The notes under the pieces: model-generated
What the model was told of the DNA's origin: nothing
The model's database searches: none
What the model saw: only the letters and a program-made list of their open reading frames with translations
Made by a program: the position numbers and the translations under genes
Part shown: one piece after another, positions 17,587 to 25,237 of the stretch
How positions within the stretch are numbered: position 1 is the stretch's first letter
Layout: the number at the start of each line of letters is the position of its first letter
Source: Candidatus Eisenbacteria bacterium RBG_16_71_46
GTDB lineage: Bacteria; Eisenbacteria; RBG-16-71-46
Assembly (NCBI GenBank): GCA_001780165.1
Contig: MFFQ01000028.1
Span: 3,383-48,967, forward strand
DNA length: 45,585 nucleotides
Reading direction: 5' to 3'

Positions 17587-19783
17587 CGGCGCGGGGACGC
17601 TTCTTGGGCTCTTCGGGATAGGGCGAACGGACGTGAAAGATCGCGGTGAGCACCGGGATGAACGCCTCGCGGATGCGCGCGAGATCCTGGATCGTGAGAC
17701 CGCACTCGTCGAGCTGGCCCTGCTGCACGCGCTCCTCGATGATGCGGGTCACCAGGCCGCGGATGCGGCTCGGCGTCGGCTCGGCGAGCGCGCGCGAGGC
17801 GCCCTCGACCCCGTCCGCCAGCATCAGGATCGCGGTTTCGCGCGAGCGCGGCTTGGGCCCCGGGTAGCTGAAGGCCTCACGCCGCGCGGCGGGGTCGGTT
17901 TCCAACGCCTTGTGGTAGAAGAACGCCATCACCATGGTGCCGTGGTGCTCGGGGATCGCGTTCTGGACCGCGCGCGGCAAACGCTGGCGGCGCGCCAGCT
18001 CGAGGCCCTCGGTGATGTGCGACTTCACCACCAGCGTGCTCATGCTCGGGGTCAACCGGTCGTGCCGGCTGCGCGAAGCCACCGGCTCGTTCTCGGCGTA
18101 GTAGTCGGGCTTCGACAGCTTGCCGATGTCGTGGTAGTAGGCCGAGACCCGCGCCAGCAGCGAGTTGGCGCCGACCGCCTCGGCCGCGGCCTCGGCCAGG
18201 CTCCCCACCACCATGCTGTGGTGGTAGGTGCCGGGCGCCTCGAGTTGGACCCGCTTGAGCAGCGGGCGATTGAGGTCGCTCAGCTCGAGCAGCGTGATAT
18301 CCGACGTCAGGCCGAACAGGTGCTCGACCAACGGCAGCAGCAGGAACGCGAGCGACACGGCGAGGAACGCGTTGACGCTCCCCCACAGCGCGTCGCGCAT
18401 CAACACCTGGACCGCGGTCTCGCGCCCGAGGTCCCAGGCGAGGATCGCCACCAGGTTGGCGAGCAGGATGGTGAAGATGGCGCGGCCGAAGTGCCAGCGG
18501 TGGCGCAGCCGCGACACCGAGTAGACCGCGGTCACGCCGCCCATCACCGCCACGGGCACGAAGGGCGCGCGCAGCTCTCCCACCGCGGTGGCGAGCACCG
18601 CCAGCAGCAGGGTGAACACCAGCGCCGGCCGCTTCTCGAGCAGCGACGCCACGACCAGCGGGGCGAGCGCCAGTGGGACCGAGAACTCCGAGAGCCCCAG
18701 CATCTCCACCTGCACCTGGGCCAGGACCAGCACCACCGCGGTCACCAGCGCGAACATCGCGAGCATCGCGTTGTCGCGGTACACGGCCGGCAGCTCGGTG
18801 CGCAGGTAGGTGGCGAAGGCGGCCAGGAAGAGCAGCATGAGCAGCATGCGCGCGACCGGCGGGTAGAGCAGCTCGCTGCGCGCGCGCCGAGCCGCTTCGA
18901 TGTTGCGCAGCGAGCGGAGCTTGATCAGCGCGTCGCGGGTGACCCGCTGGTTGGCGTCCACGATCAGCTCGTCCTTCTTCACGAGCCCGAGCGTCGGCGC
19001 CACCACCCCCTGGGCCTGCACCCGCCGCCACTCGGTTTCGGCGCGGTCGTACACGACGTTGGGCTGGATGAACGGGCCGGCCAGCTCGCTCGCGAGGCGC
19101 ACGCTGCGCGGGTCCTCGGGGAAGGCCTGACGCGCCCTGTGCTCCACGACCGCGATCGCCTCGGACCGGTCGTGCAGGGCCGGGGCCGGCTGCGTGGTCT
19201 CCGAGTCGCCGTCGCGCAGGCTGATCCCGGCGTAGCCCTGGATGCGGTCGTTGCGCTTCTCGTCGACGATGCCGGCATCGTAGATCTGCCGCAGCCACTC
19301 GCCGAGATCGTGCATGACCCGACGCGCCCGGCCGGGCGCCGACAGCGCCAGCGCGCTCTCCTCGCTCAGCGGCACGCCGAGATCGCGCAGCCGCGCCGTC
19401 CGATCGGCCGGGGCGGACGTCTGCTCCTGGCTGACCCCCAGCACGCGCTCTTCGTAGAGCGCGAAGCGGCGGAGCATGTCGGCCGAAACCCGCGAGTCCA
19501 CCGTGTACACCGGCGGCACCTCGGCGGCGGCCTGCTCCTGCTCGCGGCGGAGCGAAACCTCGTCCTTCTCGACGCGAAAATCGTAGGGCGCCACCAGCCG
19601 CTCGCGCGCGATGTCGCCCTCGCGGTAGCTGTACTTGTCGCGCACGCCGTGGCTGCCCGGCAGCAGCGCGGCCAGCGCGAGCAGCAACAGCACGATCAGC
19701 AGGCGCACCGCGAAGTAACCCACGCGGAAGGGCCGCGCGCGGTCCGGGAGCGCCGGATGCGAAGGGGAATCCTGGACGGTCAT
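17558..19783 (-). CDS. pgpH: 7TMR-HD family phosphodiesterase, PgpH-like
   Basis: The 741-residue protein has an N-terminal TM helix (about 25-42) and a large extracytoplasmic 7TMR-HDED domain (about 50-310). A seven-helix membrane block (about 310-490) and a C-terminal cytoplasmic HD domain follow. The HD residues are visible: H522 in TYHHSMVVG, H551-D552 in YYHDIGKLSKPDYY, and downstream PEHHGTMV. In Listeria and Bacillus this family hydrolyses cyclic di-AMP to pApA. It lies between phoH and ybeY, the usual neighbours. A c-di-AMP role here is family-based inference; the cyclase gene is not in the window. Confidence 0.9.
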   Translation of the reverse strand: MTVQDSPSHPALPDRARPFRVGYFAVRLLIVLLLLALAALLPGSHGVRDKYSYREGDIARERLVAPYDFRVEKDEVSLRREQEQAAAEVPPVYTVDSRVSADMLRRFALYEERVLGVSQEQTSAPADRTARLRDLGVPLSEESALALSAPGRARRVMHDLGEWLRQIYDAGIVDEKRNDRIQGYAGISLRDGDSETTQPAPALHDRSEAIAVVEHRARQAFPEDPRSVRLASELAGPFIQPNVVYDRAETEWRRVQAQGVVAPTLGLVKKDELIVDANQRVTRDALIKLRSLRNIEAARRARSELLYPPVARMLLMLLFLAAFATYLRTELPAVYRDNAMLAMFALVTAVVLVLAQVQVEMLGLSEFSVPLALAPLVVASLLEKRPALVFTLLLAVLATAVGELRAPFVPVAVMGGVTAVYSVSRLRHRWHFGRAIFTILLANLVAILAWDLGRETAVQVLMRDALWGSVNAFLAVSLAFLLLPLVEHLFGLTSDITLLELSDLNRPLLKRVQLEAPGTYHHSMVVGSLAEAAAEAVGANSLLARVSAYYHDIGKLSKPDYYAENEPVASRSRHDRLTPSMSTLVVKSHITEGLELARRQRLPRAVQNAIPEHHGTMVMAFFYHKALETDPAARREAFSYPGPKPRSRETAILMLADGVEGASRALAEPTPSRIRGLVTRIIEERVQQGQLDECGLTIQDLARIREAFIPVLTAIFHVRSPYPEEPKKRPRADADLRREPS

Positions 19784-19813
19784 GGGATGGGGCGGCGCAC
19801 TGAATAGTCCAGG

Positions 19814-20899
19814 CTAGAGCGACGGACCGCGCTCGGCGGCGTCCCCGGGCGTCCGCCCGGAGGCCGGCTCCGAGCCGAAGCCGTTCGCGGCGTCACTCGG
19901 CGGACCCCCGGGGTCCAGGCTCTCGCCGACCCCGTCCTCGCTGCGCCCGTTCTGGTGGGCGTGGTAGTGCTCGAAGGCGCGGATGATGTCGCGCACCAGC
20001 CGGTGCCGGACCACGTCCTCGGGATGGAAGTAGATGAAGCGGACGTCTGCCACTCCGCCCAGGATCTTCTGGATGCGCACCAGGCCCGAGCTGTCGGGGT
20101 CCTTGAGATCGATCTGGGTGACGTCGCCGGTGATCACCGCACGCGAGTTCAGGCCCATGCGGGTGAGGAACATCTTCATCTGTCGCACGGTGGTGTTCTG
20201 AGCCTCGTCGAGGATGATGTACGAGCTGTGCAGCGTGCGGCCGCGCATGAACGCGAGCGGAGCGATCTCGATCACGCCCAGCTCGATGTAGCGCCGCATC
20301 TTGTCGTAGGACATCAGATCGGCCAGCGCGTCGTACATCGGACGCAGGTAAGGATCCACCTTCTCCTGCATGTCGCCGGGCAGGAAGCCCAGGCTCTCAC
20401 CGGCCTCGACCGCCGGGCGCACCAGGATGATGCGGTCCACCTTCTTCTGCCGGAGCGCGTTGACGGCCGCCGCCACCGCCAAATAGGTCTTCCCGGTGCC
20501 GGCGGGGCCGATCGCGAACACGACCTCGTGTTCCTGCAGGGCCTTGAGGTACTCGGCCTGGGTGGGCGTGCGGGCGCGGACGCTCTTGCGGTCGAAGGCA
20601 TAGCCCGGGGCGCCCTCGTAGGCGTCCGCCAGGCGGGTGCCGTTGCCATTGCGCTGGCCCAGCGCGGTGGCGACGTCGGCTTCCTCCACCACCTTGCCGC
20701 GCTCGGCGAGATCCACCAGCTCCTTGAGCGCGCGCGAGGCCGAGTCCACCGCCTCCTCGTCGCCGGCGACCGTGATCGTGCCGTCGCGGAGCGTGATGCG
20801 CACCGGCAGCGTGCGCTCGATCTGGCGGAGGTTGTTGTCGTTCTGCCCCAGCAGAATGATGGGATCGAGATGCTCGATGGGGAACTTTCGAACGATCAC
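19814..20899 (-). CDS. phoH: PhoH-like ATPase
   Basis: The 361-residue product is a PhoH-family P-loop ATPase, thought to act in RNA metabolism with YbeY. A KH-like N-terminal region (about 1-75, with LLGQNDNNLRQIE) is followed by TPTQAEYLKAL. Walker A is GPAGTGKT (about 131-138) and Walker B is SYIILDEAQNT. FYLxPEDVVRH-like text near the end also fits. The frame is open to a GTG at 20953. I chose the GTG at 20899 because GAGGG lies 7 nt upstream and the protein then starts like its relatives. The last 50 residues are a Gly/Asp/Pro-rich tail. This is the first gene of the operon. Confidence 0.9.
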   Translation of the reverse strand: MIVRKFPIEHLDPIILLGQNDNNLRQIERTLPVRITLRDGTITVAGDEEAVDSASRALKELVDLAERGKVVEEADVATALGQRNGNGTRLADAYEGAPGYAFDRKSVRARTPTQAEYLKALQEHEVVFAIGPAGTGKTYLAVAAAVNALRQKKVDRIILVRPAVEAGESLGFLPGDMQEKVDPYLRPMYDALADLMSYDKMRRYIELGVIEIAPLAFMRGRTLHSSYIILDEAQNTTVRQMKMFLTRMGLNSRAVITGDVTQIDLKDPDSSGLVRIQKILGGVADVRFIYFHPEDVVRHRLVRDIIRAFEHYHAHQNGRSEDGVGESLDPGGPPSDAANGFGSEPASGRTPGDAAERGPSL

Positions 20900-21280
20900 G
20901 CCGAAGCCCTCGGTGAGGGGAAAAACACGAAACTCTTGACCGTGTCGACCCACAGCAGGGTCAGGCCAAGAGCGTGGCGAACGTTGAGCGAACTCTGGTC
21001 GCTTTGATCAACCTGTTGTCGTCCAGTGACTTCCTATCGTCCCGAGCCTTCACCGCCGAGCCTGTCTGTAGCGGCGTGTTCGAAACGACATGCGGAACGT
21101 AGCATGGGGGTCGGGGGACGTCAAGACGGCCCGCCGCCCGGAACAGGTGCTGCCGCGGGTATCGGCCACACCCCCGCCCGAATTCACCTGATTCCCAGGG
21201 GCGAAGGGCCGCGCGGGACGGGGCTCGCGCGCCGCGACCGCCCGCACGGCGGGGCGCGCGCGGCGCCGCGGCCGCCGGCC
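20900..21280. other. Intergenic leader and operon junction upstream of phoH
   Basis: This 381-nt stretch separates the AI-2E permease operon from the phoH operon, both on the minus strand. It holds a good promoter candidate (21096-21124). A leader of about 190 nt, less GC-rich than its surroundings, carries a 14-codon mini-frame (21050-21091). Bases 21231-21275 are very GC-rich with short stems such as CCCGC/GCGGG (21241-21253) that could end the upstream operon, but no U-tract follows. Confidence 0.5.
21096..21124 (-). promoter_or_regulatory. Candidate promoter of the phoH-glyS operon
   Basis: On the minus strand TTGACG (21124-21119) is followed after exactly 17 nt by TACGTT (21101-21096). 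The -35 matches the sigma-70 consensus at five of six bases; the -10 keeps TA and the final T. Initiation would fall near 21089, leaving a leader of about 190 nt before the chosen phoH start. Confidence 0.45.
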
Positions 21281-22360
21281 TCAGCGCTCGCCCGCGCCCG
21301 CGGCCGCCTCGCGCCGCGGGGCGAACTCGGTGATCAGCGCCTGCGCCACCGCCGCGCCGGGCAGCGCGAGCAGCACGCCGGCCGGGCCGAGCAGCTGCGC
21401 GCCGGCGAGCACGCTCAGCGTCACCACGAACGGGTGGAGCTTGAGGTGACGGCCCATCACCCGGGGCGTGACGATGTAGCCGATCAGGTTGTTGATCACG
21501 GCGTAGAGCGCGACCCCGAGCACCGCGTGGAACGGGCTCACGCCGTAGCCGGTCAGGGCGATCGCGGCGGCGGCGACCGCGAAGCCGAGGTAGGGCACGA
21601 TCTCGGCCACGCCCACGACCACGCCGAGGAGGTAGGCGAGCGGAATGCCGATCACCGCGAGGGCCACGCCGGTCGTGGCACCCATGATGAGGCAGACCAC
21701 GCCCTGGCCGCGCACGTAGCTGCGCAGCGCGCGCTCCACCGCCCGTCCTGCGACCCGCAGCCGCTCGCGCGCCTCCTCGGGGACGAAGCCGAGCGCGCTT
21801 TCCAGGACCGCCTCGCGCTCGGCCAGGAGATAGAACGCGAGCAGCGGCAGCAACACCAGGCCCAGCAGATGCCCGAGCGTGCCGAAGAGACGGCCGATCC
21901 ACCCGGCGAACGTGCCGGCCCCACGCTGGAGCAGCTCGGGGGCGTTGCGGCGCAGGCCATCGAGCGCGGGATCGACGTACTCCCCGAGGCCGTGCGACGC
22001 GCCGTAGGCGCGCACCTGCACCACCAGCCGCCCGAGGGTCTCGGGGATGCGCTGGATGAAGCCGCCGAACTCGGCGGCCAGGCGCGGCGCCCCGATCGCG
22101 AGCAGCCAGACCAGCGCCACGACCAGCGTCAGCATCACGGCACCCGCCGCCAGGCCGCGCGGAACGCGCAGCCCGCGCGGAAGCCTCAGGCGCTCGACGG
22201 CGCAAACCACGGGGTCGAGCACGTAGGCCAGCAGCAGCGCGAGGGTGACGAGCACCAGCAGGTCGCGCAGCGCCCAGGCGATCAGCAGCAGCAGCACCGC
22301 GACCACGGCGAGCAGGGTGCCGCGTGGCGCGACCGTTCCGGATGCGCGGGGGCCGCTCAT
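21281..22360 (-). CDS. AI-2E family transporter (UPF0118 permease)
   Basis: The 359-residue polytopic membrane protein has about eight hydrophobic helices. It has the family layout: paired N-terminal helices, a central amphipathic region (about 90-150), then a conserved core with PYLGFAVAAAAIAL and NNLIGYIVTPRVMGRHLKLHP near the C terminus. Members export or take up small molecules; some move autoinducer-2, others act as Na+/H+ antiporters. The substrate cannot be read from sequence. The ATG overlaps the preceding gene's stop (ATGA, 4 nt), so it is translationally coupled to the GT39-like gene and appears to be the last gene of the liu-type operon. Confidence 0.85.
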   Translation of the reverse strand: MSGPRASGTVAPRGTLLAVVAVLLLLIAWALRDLLVLVTLALLLAYVLDPVVCAVERLRLPRGLRVPRGLAAGAVMLTLVVALVWLLAIGAPRLAAEFGGFIQRIPETLGRLVVQVRAYGASHGLGEYVDPALDGLRRNAPELLQRGAGTFAGWIGRLFGTLGHLLGLVLLPLLAFYLLAEREAVLESALGFVPEEARERLRVAGRAVERALRSYVRGQGVVCLIMGATTGVALAVIGIPLAYLLGVVVGVAEIVPYLGFAVAAAAIALTGYGVSPFHAVLGVALYAVINNLIGYIVTPRVMGRHLKLHPFVVTLSVLAGAQLLGPAGVLLALPGAAVAQALITEFAPRREAAAGAGER

Positions 22361-24744
22361 CGCCGTCCCGCCAGGTCCGCGAGCATGCGCTCCGCGGCGG
22401 CCGTGATCGGGTCGTCGGGGGCCGCCCCGACGAGCAGCGCGCGCAGCTCGCTCCGCGCCGCCTCCGGCTGGCCCACCTGGGCCAGCACCTCGGCGTACTC
22501 GAGACGCAGGAAGGCCGGCGCCCCGCCCGCGGGCTCGAGCCAGGCGAGGCTGCGCTCGAGCGCGGCGCGCGCGTCGCCCCAGCGGCCCGCGCGCCCGCTG
22601 GCGGTGGCATAGAGCAGGCAGGCCTCGGCGTCGCCGGGCAGCACCTCGAGCGTAGCGGCGGAGAACTCCCGCGCCGGCTCGAGCCGGTCCAACTCGGCGA
22701 GGTTGAGCGCCATCGCCTGGGCGAAGGGGCGCAGGCGCTCCTCGTAGACCGCGGCCAGGCTCTGCACCCACGGCGCCGGCGCCCCCCGCGGGGTGCGCGG
22801 GGCCCCGCCGGTGCGCCAGGCGTCCGGCAGCACCGCCTCGACGCGCCGCCGGTAGGCGTCGGGGATCGCTCGCGTCCACCACAGCGGGTCGAGCCGTCCC
22901 GCCGCGGCCGCCGCGGCGCGGCCGGCGGCGCCGAGCCGGTAGATCGCGATCTCGGGGCCCATCACCCCGGCGCCGGAGCGGAACCGCACCGCCTGCTCGG
23001 CGTGCTCGTCGAGCAGCCGGTAGAAGCTCCGCTCGGCGCCGAATCGCACGGTGTCCGCCGCGAAGCGCTCGCGTACCGCACTACTGGTCAGCACGTAGTC
23101 CACCGCATTCAACACGCGCGGATCGTAGACCAGGCGGTTGAAGTCCGCCGCATGAGGGAAGATCTCGATCTCCACCGCCGGGCCCCCCGGCGGCTGCACC
23201 CGGCTGCTGCTGCGCCCGGCCACGGACAGGGGGAGCTGCACCACGCGGAGCCATCGGCGCGCCAGGAAGCGGCGCCGCGCCCCCGGACTCGCCGAGCGGA
23301 ACGGGGCGGCCGACATGACTTCCAGCGCCCGCACCCGCGTGAGCGGCTGCGCCCCGTAGGCCTCCTCCACCATGAGCGCGTCGGGTCCGAGCTGGGCCTC
23401 GCACCAGCGCCGCGCCGCGAGTTGGGTCGAGTCGCGGCCCGCGGCCCCGGCGGCGGTCCCGACCGCCAGCGCCGGAAGTGCCAGGGCCAGGGTGCCGGCG
23501 ATCCGGCCCGCGCTGCGCGCCCGCGCCGGCAGCAGGGCGGCGAGCTCCAGCGCGGCCGCCGCCGCGAGGAGGCCCGCGAGCGGCAACACCGGCACCAGGT
23601 AGCGCTCGGCTTCGAGCCGGGCGAGCGCCATCGGGAGCGCGAACGCGAGCAGCGCCAGCCAGACCGCGACGAGGTCGCCGCCCGCGGAACGGGCACCGGA
23701 TGCGCCCCCTGCGCGGCCGGCATCGTGCTCGGCCGCCGCAGCGCGAGCACCGTGCGCGGCCTCGCCCGCATGGGCCCCGTGCGCGGCCGCCGCGCGCGGG
23801 CGCCTCGCGATCCGCGCCAGCGCCAACCCCAGAGCCACGGGCAGCAGGAGCACGGCCGGCCAGCCGAGATTCCGCGCCAACCCCGCGAGGTGGAAGCCGA
23901 GCGCGCCGCCCGCCAGGTGCCCGAGATGCCCTTCGCTCGCGAGCCGTTCGACGAAGGACAGGTCGCGGCGAAACGTGGCCGGATCGAGGAGCGCGAACGG
24001 CGTGGTGAGCAGAAACACGCCCGCCACCCCGGCGACCGCCACCGCCCAGCGCCATGCCGCCCCCGCGCGCTCGCGTGTCCACATCACCCACGCCAGCGGC
24101 AGCAGCAGGCCCACCGCCGGGTACTTGGCCCCGGTGGCGAGCCCGACCAGCATCACGGCGGCGACCAGCCGGCCCGCCCCCCCGCGCTCGCGCCAGGCCA
24201 GCATGCGCTCGAGTGCGGCGAGCGCGAACGCGCCCATCACCGGGTCGGCGTAGATCGAGCGCGAGGTGGCGATCAGCGTGGGCGCGCACGCCACCAGCAG
24301 TGCCGCGAGCAGGCCCGCGCCCCGGCGCAGCCGCTCGCCGATCCGCCACGCGGCCAGCATGACGACGACCTCGGCCGCGATCCCCACGAGGCGGCCGAGG
24401 GTCACCATCGGCGTGGGATCGGTCTGGAACGCCACCCAGTAGTCGGCGGGGCTCGCGTACGTCCCCAGCAGGTGGCCGAGTACCACGTGGAGCTTCTGCA
24501 GCAGGAACTGGAGATAGAAGGTGAGCGAGGGGTAGTGGAACAGGTGCGGGTTCAGATCGCTGCGTCCGGTGTTCCAGCCCCACATCTCGAAGGCGCGGCG
24601 GAACGGGATCGCCTCCTCGATGAAATCGGGCAACCCCTGTCCCAGGTGCCACAGCCGCAGCGCGAGCCCGAGGGCGACGACGGCGGGCAGGGCGAGCGGT
24701 CCGATCGCGCGCGCGGCGGCCGCGCCGGGCTCAGGGCGCCGCAC
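22357..24744 (-). CDS. GT39-like membrane glycosyltransferase with C-terminal TPR
   Basis: The 795-residue protein resembles the dolichyl/undecaprenyl-phosphate mannosyltransferase (PMT/ArnT) superfamily. There are about ten TM helices in the first 460 residues, with LPALVVA-like start, GLPDFIEEAIPFRRAFE in the first loop (acidic pair where these enzymes place the catalytic Asp/Glu), SRSIYADPVMGAFAL and GLATGAKYPA. A soluble middle part follows. The last about 130 residues form TPR-like helices (LNLAELDRLEPAREFSAATL, then YAEVLAQVGQPEAARSELRA). It likely transfers a sugar from a lipid carrier on the outer face of the membrane; acceptor unknown. The GTG start lies 1 nt after the BCCP stop, so it is tightly packed in the operon despite no obvious link to leucine catabolism. 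Confidence 0.75.
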   Translation of the reverse strand: MRRPEPGAAAARAIGPLALPAVVALGLALRLWHLGQGLPDFIEEAIPFRRAFEMWGWNTGRSDLNPHLFHYPSLTFYLQFLLQKLHVVLGHLLGTYASPADYWVAFQTDPTPMVTLGRLVGIAAEVVVMLAAWRIGERLRRGAGLLAALLVACAPTLIATSRSIYADPVMGAFALAALERMLAWRERGGAGRLVAAVMLVGLATGAKYPAVGLLLPLAWVMWTRERAGAAWRWAVAVAGVAGVFLLTTPFALLDPATFRRDLSFVERLASEGHLGHLAGGALGFHLAGLARNLGWPAVLLLPVALGLALARIARRPRAAAAHGAHAGEAAHGARAAAAEHDAGRAGGASGARSAGGDLVAVWLALLAFALPMALARLEAERYLVPVLPLAGLLAAAAALELAALLPARARSAGRIAGTLALALPALAVGTAAGAAGRDSTQLAARRWCEAQLGPDALMVEEAYGAQPLTRVRALEVMSAAPFRSASPGARRRFLARRWLRVVQLPLSVAGRSSSRVQPPGGPAVEIEIFPHAADFNRLVYDPRVLNAVDYVLTSSAVRERFAADTVRFGAERSFYRLLDEHAEQAVRFRSGAGVMGPEIAIYRLGAAGRAAAAAAGRLDPLWWTRAIPDAYRRRVEAVLPDAWRTGGAPRTPRGAPAPWVQSLAAVYEERLRPFAQAMALNLAELDRLEPAREFSAATLEVLPGDAEACLLYATASGRAGRWGDARAALERSLAWLEPAGGAPAFLRLEYAEVLAQVGQPEAARSELRALLVGAAPDDPITAAAERMLADLAGRR

Positions 24745-24745
24745 G

Positions 24746-25237
24746 TCACGCCTCCCCGTCCAGCTCCACGACCTGCACGCCGCCGTCCACCATCTCGCCG
24801 AGGCGGGCGACCACGGACTTCACGCGGCCGGCGCGCGGCGCGCGCACCAGGTGCTCCATCTTCATCGCCTCGATCGCGACCAGGGGCTGCCCCTTGCGCA
24901 CGGCGTCCCCGGCCACCACCAGCACGCGCGTCACCAGCCCGGGCATCGGCGCCTCGAGCCCCCCGGCCTGAGAGGCGGCGCCGCCGCGGCGAGCCGCGTC
25001 CTCGCGCCGGAGCACGAAGTCCAGCCGGCCGAGACGCACGAAGCGGCGCTCGCCCGCCGCGGTGACTTCGGCCACCGTGACGCCATCGGCGCCCTCGAGG
25101 CGCAGGCGTCCGTCGGCCAGGGTCTCCACCGCCAGCTCGAGCGGCACGCCGTCCACGACGACGCGATACCGCCCCGCGGCGAGCGGCTCGATCTCCACCG
25201 TTCGCACGCGCTCGCCGTCACGCCACGCGCTGCGCAT
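24746..25237 (-). CDS. Biotin carboxyl carrier subunit of a split methylcrotonyl-CoA carboxylase alpha
   Basis: The 163-residue protein has an N-terminal beta-rich segment (about 1-80) matching the BT linker domain of acyl-CoA carboxylase alpha chains. A biotinyl domain follows (about 93-160), with EAPMPG at 95-100 and EAMKMEH with the biotinylated Lys at 126. It carries CO2 from the biotin carboxylase to the carboxyltransferase. Its ATG overlaps the biotin carboxylase stop by one base (TGATG), which favours termination-reinitiation. Added to the preceding 500-residue gene it makes up the length of a normal single-chain MCC alpha (about 660), so the gene is split exactly at the BC/BT border. 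Confidence 0.88.
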   Translation of the reverse strand: MRSAWRDGERVRTVEIEPLAAGRYRVVVDGVPLELAVETLADGRLRLEGADGVTVAEVTAAGERRFVRLGRLDFVLRREDAARRGGAASQAGGLEAPMPGLVTRVLVVAGDAVRKGQPLVAIEAMKMEHLVRAPRAGRVKSVVARLGEMVDGGVQVVELDGEA

